A DNA stretch of 64,000 nt, from contig OZ316893.1 of the NCBI GenBank assembly GCA_973895155.1, positions 1,674,001 through 1,738,000 of the forward strand, given 5' to 3'. Below the pieces are notes generated by a model. It was not told the DNA's origin, did not search any database, and saw only the letters and a list, made by a program, of their open reading frames with translations. Shown piece after piece: positions 11,052-21,513 of this stretch; position 1 is the stretch's first letter, and each line of letters begins with the position of its first letter. The stretch is from Marsupella aquatica. Its lineage: Eukaryota > Marchantiophyta. The position numbers and the translations under genes are program-made.

Positions 11052-14000
11052 TCAGATCTTGATAGCTGCTCTTTAGGGTAGATTACCCCATCAGGGTTGA
11101 GGTTGTTTTTCAGTTGGCCCCTAAAGACATGTACAGTGAACTAAATATAGGACGCTGTCAGACTGGGTATTTGTATGTACCCAATAAGCAAAACCCCAAT
11201 GGGTTGGAGCTGCTGTAAGGCATACCCAAAGATAGTGGCTTTGCTCAAATGGGAAATTCGTGTCAGATGGACACATCTACCTGGATGGTATTGATCTGCC
11301 AGCCCTGCACCCTTTGTAAGTGAGTTGAAATAGGACACTGAAGGTATTACCTTGCTGGCACTCCTGCTCAATGTGGCATGAACAGAGTGGTTTTGGTCCT
11401 ATTTTGTTGGTTTCCTTTTAGTTGTGGTGGACTGTTGTTTGTAGCCAGGGTGCTCCTTGATGGGCTTGGGTGTTGGTGCCCCCCTTGTGCTTGTCCTTTA
11501 GAACACCACTAGCCATGACCTGGATCCACCAAGTTTCACCATAAATAATACCATTTTCCTGGAATTGTGGAGCACAATGACAAATAGAGGAGAAAAATGA
11601 GTGGAATGTGAAAAAGGGAGAAATCTTGGACACTTCCCCCTTTTACATGCTAGTGGTGGCTTAAGTATGTCAACCTGTTGGCTGGAACACAGGTTCTCCT
11701 TGGAACCTGTCCGCCATGGGTTTTTGAAAGGGAGAGAAGAAAAATGGTGAGGGCGACCGTTTTCAGACTGCCCTCATGCTCCAGAAGCACATGGTAGTGT
11801 CAACAAGCCTTGTATAATACTGTAAATTCTCTCCTGCAACTCAGTTTGTGGTGCATGGTTGCAGAGTATTCTTTCCTCTAATCCTCATGTGGGTTGTGGA
11901 GGCCTTACAGAGAAAATAAATGAAGCCATATTATGGTGTCTCAAAAATGTGAATGATGACTCTTGGCCATAAACAAATGGCCATAGCCTTTTCACAGGGT
12001 TTTGAGTTGTTCATTTCACTAGCCCCTAGAGTGACTTATGGTCATGGCATGCGACCAATCTTTATGGCAAAAATATCTGGATTATGAATGTGGTAGTCTA
12101 TAACTTTTTCTGTTGGTAACCTTAACTACTAAGTTCAGGTCCAGCCTACGGAAATGACCAAAATCCATGATCACGAAGATAGTGTGTCCATTTGCTGTTT
12201 GGGATATTATGGCTTATTGGGTACAACATTACACTGAACTATTAGCATCTTCAAAGGCTTATTTATGTACCCCCACGAGAAGTGCATCCAATTTGCTGGC
12301 TCCATCTGCAGCCACGTTGGCATTTTCCGGAAAAGTAACAGTGATGTCTATGGTTGCAACAATTAAAAACATGGCTGTCTGTGTTGGATTGAGGCCACCA
12401 AAAATGGTTAGACCTGGAAATGCTAAAACAAATTCTTGTAACAATAAATAATATGATTAAAAATAATCACATGAATAAGCCATTGAATCAATGAGATAAA
12501 CAGATGAGATTAGTGTTGGTGATCAGTGATGATGTGCACATTGAACTGACAATATGTTCAATTTGCCAGGTATTCTTTGTTAACTTTGATGTTGCTATTT
12601 CTGTGTTACTGGGGTATGTCATCATACTAAGTTGCATGAAATAGAAATTTCAAGAAAAAGGAGTTTCCCAGGACTTTCCAATGATCCTTGTTGACCAATG
12701 AGATGAAAGAGAAGGGAAAAGAAAAAGTGGGGTGGGAGTTGGGGAGAGAAAAAGGAAGGAAAGGCTGCTACTAATATAAATGATTTGGCAGATTCATTTG
12801 TATCTGGACACATATCATTAATTGAGGGCAGCTGAATGGATCATGAGTGAAAGGATGTGCAAGAGGTAAACCATAGCAAGCAGCTTTTTCTGTGACATTC
12901 TGACACCACTGTGAGTCAATGCAAAAATGAATCATCACCAGACCCAATATACTAATATAGAGATATATGCTTGATGGGCTCCGTGTAGGTGTTATGACAA
13001 AGTTTTTCAACTGATATGTTGGAGAAACCCTCTGTCATATCCATTGCTAGTGGCTGAGCAATTTCTGTATATAGTGTTCATTACTTCAAAAAGTTTTCAC
13101 CACAAGTCCAACATGGGGTCCCGACTAACTAATTTTTATATTTAATGAGGTTGATTTCCAAGGCATAAAATTACAAACTTCTCCACTGAGAAAACCAGGT
13201 TGCCTAAACTATGCATAGCAAACAGCCAGAGTAGCCACTTAAGAGTTGAAAGAAGATTTATTAGTTTCTTATCTAAGGATTGAAGATGCAATTCTTAGGT
13301 GTCATAGTACTTCTTAAGACTTAGTGGTATCATTGTCATTTTGATATTAAATTAATCTCAATTGCTATCAAGGTAGTAGTCTCCCTTTGAGGGTCAATTT
13401 TCTACTTATTGTCCAAGGTTGGTTTGCATACTTTTGACTAAAAATCTTTTTTAAGACATCACTAGCACTTTGCATGACCTGGTTTTTTTGGTCCATTTTC
13501 TTGATATTGATAGGGACAAACCCCATGTTTCCGTTTGTTCAGGTGGTTTTTGCCCTTGTTCTTGGAATTGTTAGGCCAAACAACAATAAATTAAACTTTT
13601 GCTTTTGAATTGATCTTTCAAAGAGTCTGTTTACATAGAACCCACGGGAGAACCCAATGGAGGATCTTGCATGATTGAAAATACCCTTTAGCCAAAAAAA
13701 TGGGCACACTTGAGATTTCCATCTTGTTTGTAATTTAAATCTCAAAGTCTCAATGGTTATTTGGCATTACATATAATTATAGTAATTCAGAAGAAGAAGA
13801 TTTTAAGAGCTCTCTTAGAGTGAAATTCACCAAAATAATAAATATTTTCTATGCTTGCTTTGGCAATTGGGGAAATTCGCAAAAAATTGAAACAAGGAAT
13901 TTATTTTGCCTTGTCAAGGAAAGATGTCCATGAAGCAAATAGTAAAATCCCTCTTTCACCACTGCTTTCACCCCTCATTCCATTTCACTCGCCCCTATGG

Positions 14001-14687
14001 AGACTAAAACGCTTTCTTCCCCCATGGACCAGTTAGAAAAGCCAATTGAAACAAAATCATGAAAGACCTCAAATTGAGAAACTTGAGTTGAGGCAAAGAA
14101 ATAATAACCTGTTCACGAATTAAGCATGTGTACATAGATGGCTGTTGAACTTCATTCATTACAGTCTGGTTTCCTTTGTTTGTAAGCATTGGCAAAAAGG
14201 AATGCTACAGTAGCTAGAAACATGAAAACTGTGGATCTCAAAATAATTCATGAGACCAAACCTTACTGAGCTGGGAATAAGTTAGGAAGTTTTGATCAAG
14301 TTCTCCCTTTGGAGTCAAGTATAGCCTGACAAGTAACTAGCTGTACATTAGATCTCACAAAGCACTTATCATACATAACACCTACTCTGTATAGATGATC
14401 AAAATTTGTTCAAAATCTCTCAACCAATGATTCGATCCAACTGTCAAGGATCTAGAGCATACTTTGAATAAAAACCAGACTAAAATTTGTTAAGTCTCTC
14501 TACAAAAAATGATTTGAGAAAATATTGGAGAATCCACTGTAGAAGAATTTGACTATTGATGGAAGGTTGTTCTAGGGTAGAAACTTATCAATGCTTTTGG
14601 GAAAACAAGGAATTAGTGGATACAAGTTGTTAAACACTCCTGGAAGTAAGCACTCCCTCATTGAAGAGATTGAAACACCAATTTGGC
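11052..14687. other. Long intergenic stretch, no supported gene
   Basis: AT-rich DNA with only short frames. The pair at 12167-12451 (plus) and 12259-12444 (minus) has reasonable composition but no recognisable motif, start context or exon partners. No tRNA or rRNA sequence was seen. Confidence 0.4.
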
Positions 14688-17043
14688 TTACATTGGGGAT
14701 GCCATAGGAGGGACTGTGGGGAGGGCGGGAGCTGCACTAGATGTAGCAGGTGGAGCGGGAGGGGGAGCTGTGGTTGGGGTTGGATTTGACACCTTTGCAC
14801 CTCCTCCTGGTTTTGGTTGTGGGACCTTCAAACTACTCATTAGATTTGTGATTGGCTTCTTCTGACTGAAAGGAGTTGTATGCATCAAAGAGTAATAGTG
14901 GACAGCATATTGGGTGATTTCACATGAATTGTTGTCAAAGTTGAACAATGGATTCTTCTCCACCTAATTTTCACAAGCCAAAGAACTCTGAATGAGGAAG
15001 GAGTGACTAAAATATTTTATAATCTGGTTTTGAGACTTCCCTTTATATAGAGAGAGAGTCCCTTGGGACCTTCTCAAATGTTTTTTACAGTGACACTTAT
15101 TAAACTTGAGATGTGTGTTCTTGGGGTTTACAAATATTAGATTCCATAATGATTGCAGAAGGACAGATGAGACTCTACAAGATTGAGTTTATTGTTCACC
15201 TTGCTCCAATAGCCCAACGGTAATTGCACATCAAAAAGTGACAATATATGATTTAACATGTCACTCCATACCATGATAATCCAATTATTTTGTTTAAATA
15301 CTGGATGCTTGTAGATACGCATCTAATTGTCTTTTTTGATGTGCAATTACCAGGTTGCCAATCTAAATACCTTTCTCAAGTCACTGTAATATATATATAT
15401 ATATATATATGAGTTCAAATTAAGTTTGATGTTTTAAGATAATGGTAGAAAAATCATTAATTTATCACTGCAAGCCAAAAATGAAGCTTGTGTTATGCTA
15501 AGAGTCCATAACATGGCAACCTATTTGGACAATAGAGACAATAGAGTGGTCTAGCAACTTCTTTGAACAACCAATCTTTGCCATTGATTGCAGTTAATTA
15601 ATGATCATTTCAAAAAACCAAAAATTGCTCTTGTAAGCTCATTTGAAGTTTCAAAAGAGCAGTAAATGAGTAATGTTCTGAATAGATTGACTGAAAGAGA
15701 ACTCAGAGTCCCTTGAAATTTACTTTTAGGAGAAAGCTAGGGACGTGTCTTCTATCAACTCCAACTATATATGGAACCAATGTGATCATGAGTGAGGGTC
15801 TCAATTTTATCACAATTTGGATACTCCTCTCAGTCTGGATTCTTATTATTGGAAAATGAGAGCAAAATGATGGCGCAGGCATACCAATGGGGTACTAATC
15901 CAACCATACTCTTGGTTAATAGTTTGTGGAAGCTCATATTTCTCAGGAGGTGTTTTATCAATGTCTTTTATCATAGAATACTTTTGCAACCATCTTTTAT
16001 AGTTCGCCAACTCCTCCTCGGAAACTGTTGAGCTTCAAGCCAAAGACCCATACATCCTCTTTGAATCATAATTGAAATAACTTTGTTCATGGTGCTAAGC
16101 AAACTAAGGGAACCCTCAAATACATCACTTATGTTCCACATAGCAAGTGAATGAGCAATAAGCCAACAGAGTCTTTACAATCCAGCCCACAATCCAGTCC
16201 ACCATATAAGATACACGTTCAAAGCAAGGTCTCACCTCTTCTTTTGCAGTTGATTTGTTAGTAAAACATAAAATTCAAAAAACAAAATAAGGCTAAAACC
16301 CCACACAGAGATGCATAATTGGTGAGTATTACATATATAATCTGGGATGTCCAATGACTCGGGAGATTCTACAGATATACTTAGTGGTACTAGAAGTCTG
16401 TTGAGGTAGTGCACTAGGATGCATGATTGCAATTTGATCTAGTTTGCTAGGTACCCTAGTAAACGAGGGGTATGAAAAAATGGTACTTAAGGTAGTGGTT
16501 TGGAATAGCTTACCATGGAGGGAAGGCCAGAAATTAGTTGGAGGTTGGCACATGTAATGTGCTGCACAACATCAAACATTACGTGTGAGCTACCATGATG
16601 AGAATTCATGCTACACTTTTTACAACGGACACAAGGCCCACTCCAAGAAGTATATTCATACATACTGACTCTGAAATCTCTTCAGCACAGAATCCCTTCG
16701 TAATAAATCTCTCCATGAACCATATATAAAATAAACACATCTATCTACAAATTATCAACATTTGCAAAGTTTTAAAGGCTGGGGAAAAAGACAAATTATT
16801 CTGATTAAATAAAAATCCATGTCTTTTCAACAGGGTTGTATGTAGATGGGGTTTACTAGTGAATGGATTGAATGCAAATTCGCCAGGTTCTTGTATTAGG
16901 GCTTCCACCTTCTCACAATGCTCTTTCCATATTCTACATGCTGAGACATCATCAATATCGGTGCCACCACCGGGTGGAGCTCTGCCAATCGCTGGGGACT
17001 TTGGAGGAGAGGGCCCTCGTTTCTTTGGAGCAATGTTTGTCAT
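14688..17043 (-). CDS. CFAP144: CFAP144 (FAM183) cilia- and flagella-associated protein
   Basis: Three minus-strand exons, 16857-17043, 15885-16024 and 14688-14963, join in phase to about 200 residues. Exon 1 carries ACRIWKEHCEKVEALIQEPG then FNPFT. Exon 2 carries LANYKRWLQKY and KYELPQTINQEYGWISTPL, the family's signature, in which Tyr-x-x-Pro-x-Thr precedes a Gln-Glu-x-Gly-Trp motif. Exon 3 carries CEITQYAVHYYSLMHTTPF, the C-terminal block. CFAP144/FAM183 proteins are small axonemal components of motile cilia, so in a plant this points to flagellate sperm. Odd: the last ~45 residues form a Pro/Ala-rich tail not expected in the short animal proteins. A further short exon could be hidden in the roughly 830-bp first intron. 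Assignment is by motif memory, not a search. Confidence 0.8.
15388..15410. repeat. (AT)n microsatellite
   Basis: About 11 AT dinucleotides in the second intron of the CFAP144 gene. Confidence 0.9.
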
Positions 17044-17399
17044 TGTGCAATTATTTATAGCTCACAGTCTTGAGAAAGTTCTAAAGATGTGCAGTCGTTA
17101 ACCTCATAGGATGGGATACTATTGATCCAACGCCCATATAATAGTTGTTTGCAGAGCTAAAGTACTCTTAAATGGATGGAGTTTGCTTGACAATCAAGAG
17201 GAAATATGTCAACTTTAGGTTTCCACTATATTCTATCTGTTCCTATGACATATTGATTCCACACTTGATAGAGTATAAACCACTCTTATTCAAGTATTAA
17301 GAAAATTGCTTTTCCCTGGCTGTGCTAGTATAGATAATTATGTTCATTGAGAATTATATCTGTCAAAGCATAAATAAGGCCTCAAATGAGGCAACCTAA
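17044..17399. other. Upstream region of CFAP144
   Basis: A TATAAATA string (17052-17059, minus sense) lies only 8 bases before the CFAP144 ATG, too close to be a normal TATA box for that start. No other element is recognised. Confidence 0.3.
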
Positions 17400-17754
17400 G
17401 GGCTTCTTGCATGTGGGCAGCCCTTACTTAAATGTAGCCCTCAATTTAACGCATGGCATGAGATGATTGACTGAGAATTTAAATGCCTGCGCTCTCTCCT
17501 CAGGCAGGCCTGACGGCATTATTGTGGAGAACCAAGGGCAAAGGCTGGAAACCTTCAGCCCCTTGAGTTCCTTACTTATGAAATGTGAATAAAAGATGTG
17601 CCTCTCAATAATCTGGAGTTGAAAACAATGACACAAGGCTTGCTCAGTTGACATGTAGCTGGGCAAAAAGATCCATTGCAATCATCTTTTTTCCAACATT
17701 TTAGGGAATCCAAATGACCAAAATTTTGAGGGCTGCCTACATGCAAGTCAGCCC
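17400..17754. mobile_element. Tourist/Harbinger-like MITE with TAA target duplication
   Basis: Left end GGGCTTCTTGCATGTGGGC and right end, read in reverse, GGGCTGACTTGCATGTAGGC are imperfect inverted repeats, both followed by AGCCC. The 355-bp element has no coding capacity and is flanked by TAA at 17397-17399 and 17755-17757. A 3-bp TWA duplication and G-rich ends are typical of PIF/Harbinger MITEs. Confidence 0.85.
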
Positions 17755-17757
17755 TAA

Positions 17758-19180
17758 GCAGTCAAGAAATTCATTGTACTTGGAAAACAAAAGTTGGGAA
17801 TCTATGGAGCTTTTTACGTGTTGGACTTAATAGAAGCAGACTAGAATTACAAGAAGTTTGCTTGTGAGGCTATTGGTGCCCTTGGGCGCGCTGGGGATTA
17901 TTCCCACAATGTCTTGGTAACTAAGGAACAAATCCTTCCATCGTACATAAATTCTGTAAGATGTTTCTTGTTGAATCAGTTGCAAAAGTGGTCACATATC
18001 ATAAACCAACTGCCAATGAATGTTTAACTTTTGTGAAGAACTCCCTAAGTAGTTTGTGCATGATTGGAAAATGACAACTTTTGGCCAGGAAGGATCCCCT
18101 GATTAGCTTGGAAATGAGAAGCAACTTACCATTGGGTTAAAAAAAACGAAATCAGCTCTTGACTATTGCAGCTGGTTTTACTGAAGCCCATTTACGCAAG
18201 TCTTCTTAGATGTTCTGTGCCAGTCCATCCAGGCTTTGGATAATTATCTGGGCTTCATAGCAAACTTTACAGTCCATATGTCTTTTTTTCATTCTAGAAA
18301 GTTCAATTTAATTTCAAATAATTATTAAATAATTACATTATGATGACTTGAGAAAGGTCTATAGATTGGGTGAGTGGCAAGGGGAACTTAAAAAGTCAGT
18401 CCTGAAGCATCACGTACTGTCCCTTTGCTAAACCCTGAACCCTTATGGAATGTAATATTTGTTTGCATTGGTATGAGATTCAGCTTGCAGAAAGTGTGTC
18501 ACCAGGATAGTGCACTGGGGGAATTTTTAAGAGAGAAGTGAAACTAGGATACTTAGAGCAGTTTCTGAGTGCCATTACTATGGTGAAGATACAGTCACAC
18601 AGTAGTGGGGCTAGTTCTTTTGCATTTGTGTGAGACTCGATGTTCGTGTGGTTCTTTGGTCTTTCTGGTTTTCCACTTGTTTCCTCCCCCTTTTTGAGTC
18701 TCTTGCCTTTTTTATTTTGTCTCTGACAATGTGAAAAATATACTGATGAAAACCCCTTTGAGTCGTGTTTTTGTGTGTTGGTTGGTTTCCTGGGGATTTT
18801 CATTTTTTCTCACTGCCACGTACTTATCGGATCTCCGGTCTTTTTTCATTGGTCTCCCTGTTAATTTGGAGCTTGAAAGTGGCCTTGATATTATGCTGAG
18901 TGACAAATATTTTTTTGGCCATCCATCCATCGTAAGCTATTTTGCAATCACTAGCTACCTGAAGTACCATTTGATGATGCCCTTCTTTTAGTAAGGTACC
19001 CACAAACTAGATTGAAATTTTGATCGTGCATTCTGGAGTATTACCTAAATTATGGCATTCTAATACCACTGAATATGTTAAGAATTGCCTGAGCCATATG
19101 ACATTCCAGTATTTGATATTCACCAATGATGCATCTGTGTCCTTTACCATTTTCCCATTTCATTTTGAAAGCACGGTTTA
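17758..19180. other. Intergenic, one possible coding relic
   Basis: About 17843-17990 (plus) reads as KKFACEAIGALGRAGDYSH followed by LVTKEQILPSY, but a TAG lies just before it and no partner exon was found. The rest has short frames only (for example 18731-18991). Confidence 0.3.
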
Positions 19181-20010
19181 GAAACAACTAAAACTCCACA
19201 ACAATAGTTTAGACCTTTGTTTTAATAAGCTTTGTGTATCTTACATAATGGAGTGGATTGCAAATTAATTAAAGTTTTGCTTGCATGTTTGCTTATTGTT
19301 TGTGTGCAACAGAAGTGATGCATTTGAGAGTTTCCTTAATTTGCTAATCATGAACAAAGTTACTTCATTTATACTTCAAAAAGGATGTCATATGCTTCTT
19401 TGGCTTGAAGCTCAACAGTTTCCAAGGAGGAGTTAGAAACCTACAAAAATAGTTGCATAAGTACTCTCTGATAGAAAAACATTGATATAATATCTCCCAA
19501 GAAATATGAACTCCCACAAACTATCAATCAAGAGTATGGTTTTATTTGTACCGGATTTGTATTAATCCCTACCCCATCAGATTGTCCTCAATTTTCCAGA
19601 TATTAAGAATCAAGAGTGAGAGTAATTTCAAAAATAGTGATAAATTTGAGAGTCTCACTCACAATCTCATGCAAAAGTTTCATTTAATTGGAGCTGACTG
19701 GAAATATCTACATTAACCTATTTAAAGCACACTTTAATTTTCAAGGGATTCTTGGTTTGGGTTCTCTTCACGTTATTCTACTCACTTATATTACTTGTTT
19801 TGAAACTTTCAACATGCACTTACAATAACTATGTGAACGACTGACTTTTTCTTTTCTTTTTGCAATGATCTTTGATTATTTGGCATCAATGGCAAAGACT
19901 GAGAACGTCCCATTCTAAGTTTCAGCCAATGATAGGGATTATATTCTTGTGGTTGTTTTAAGAAGTTGCTATACCACTCTTCTTCTTTTTGAGGGCCTAG
20001 TTGAGTTTGA
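19180..20010 (+). pseudogene. Inverted partial copy of CFAP144 (exon 2 plus flanking introns)
   Basis: The plus strand here is similar throughout to the minus strand of about 15540-16240. Shared stretches include CTTTGGCTTGAAGCTCAACA, AAATATGAACTCCCACAAAC and AATCAAGAGTATGGTT. The exon-2-like part (about 19421-19560) has the Trp codon changed to TAG, a one-base deletion and further stops, so it cannot encode the protein. Exons 1 and 3 are not present nearby. This is a segmental or template-switch duplication in inverted orientation about 3 kb away; because intron sequence is included, it is not a processed copy. Confidence 0.8.
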
Positions 20011-20011
20011 C

Positions 20012-20735
20012 CTAGTCGAGGTTAACTGGACAGTGTTTTCTATCCATTTGTCCACCCGGCCAAGTCAAAAGAGAAACCACAAGTGAGAGGGGAAGCTTCC
20101 GGGGTGAAGTGAAATTTTCCCCTGCAAGACCTTAGGGTGACAGGTGAAATGGCTGGGCGAACTTACAGCTGTGGTTACAGTGCTGTCTATCGATATGTCC
20201 GCCCGGCCCTGTCCAAAGGAGAAACAAGGGGTGAAGGGGGAACTTCCAGGTGACGTAAAATGTCACCTGCAAGACCCTAGGGTGACAGGTGAAATGGCCA
20301 AGCCAAGCGGCCATCTTACACTTACAGGTGTCGTTAGAGTGCTGTCTAGCCACATGTCCGCTCGGCCCTGTCCAAAGAGATACCTACAAGGGGTGAGAGG
20401 GGGAACTTTGGGGCGAAGTGAAATTGTCCCTTGCAAGACCCTAGGGTGCACAGGTGAAATGGCCGGGCGAAGCCGCCACCTTACAGCTGTGGTTACAGCT
20501 CTGTCTATTACACTTACAGCTGTGGTTACAGCTCTGACTATTACACTTACAGCTGTGGTTACAGCTCTGTCTATTACACTTACAGCTGTGGTTACAGCTC
20601 TGTCTATCCACCTGTTCATCCAACCGTGTCCAAGGAGAAACAAGGGCCAGGTGAGAGGGGGATCTTCCGGGGGAAGTGAAATGACCCCTTCAAGACCCTA
20701 GGGTGACAGGGGAAATGGCCTGGTCAAGCCACCAA
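20012..20735. repeat. Minisatellite, four ~150-bp units, the last with a 33-bp tandem array
   Basis: Units start near 20012, 20160, 20313 and 20479. Each contains a TTACAG-type block, a CCGGCCctGTCCAAAGAGA-like stretch, GTGAAATTxTCCCCTGCAAG, and GACCCTAGGGTGACAGG. Unit 4 is lengthened by four copies of a 33-bp subunit starting TTACAGCTGTGGTTACAGCT at 20481, 20514, 20547 and 20580. Long open frames on both strands here are products of the repeat and are not genes. Confidence 0.9.
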
Positions 20736-21513
20736 GAGAAGCGCCAAACGTAAAGCATATACATATTTGTAAGATACGCTTTTCAGCCAGCAAACGTCCA
20801 AATGCAAAGGATCATTTTGTAAGATCCACCCTTCTGCCGGCCTTATGGAAACAGCATGAAAGGACAAGCACTACAATAGCAAGGGGCAGCAAAGTCTCAA
20901 ATCACCCAAGCCCATGAGTCAAATTGGCCTCGACAAAACCAACAAAATAATAGGGACAAAACCAATAAAATAGGACGGAAACTAAATAATCCGTAGAAGC
21001 CACATATGGCAGGAGTGGCAGCCATGAAATATCAAGGTCGAGTCAAAGCTCAGACCAGCTTTTCTGCCGTCCTCTCACCAATACGAACTTTTAAACACAA
21101 CGGACAGGGCTGCACAACTGTCTGTTTTGGAGAACATATATTGTAGATGTTCTCAGAGATTTGAGGTTTTCAGGTTGACACGGGCTCTGAATTGGCCATT
21201 TCTCGAATGGTCACCGTCGAGACGACCTTTTCGAGTTGGAGCATTAGTTGGTTCTGGCGATTGGGCGAGGGATTCCAAGCACCATCGACAAAGTTGCATA
21301 GACTCACTGTCGGAGAGAGCTGGACCTCGTGATTTATCGAATGACAGTTAATTTGGGGATCTGACATCGCTGAAGAAGAAATGTCGGTTCAGTGCATTTC
21401 ATGTCATTCTACGAGTTCAAGGGGCTTGGAATCAAGTCTCGAGGGCTGAAACGGACGACAGATGCGTTCGTGATTGACCAGCTGATCGAGCCAACCCATT
21501 TTGGTCGGGAAGT
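20736..21513. promoter_or_regulatory. Upstream region of the VAPYRIN-like gene
   Basis: Contains the presumptive promoter and 5' UTR. The frame at 21127-21351 would be an upstream open frame if transcription starts before it. No specific binding site can be supported. Confidence 0.35.

Noticed and set aside
12167-12451. Overlapping frames on both strands with fair composition
   Set aside because: No recognisable motif, start context or splice chain on either strand.
17052-17059. TATAAATA as TATA box for CFAP144
   Set aside because: Only 8 bases before the ATG, too close for a standard TATA-driven start.
20144-20701. 185-codon plus-strand frame and long minus-strand frames
   Set aside because: Lies entirely in the minisatellite; length comes from repeats whose units are multiples of three, with repetitive peptides and no family.
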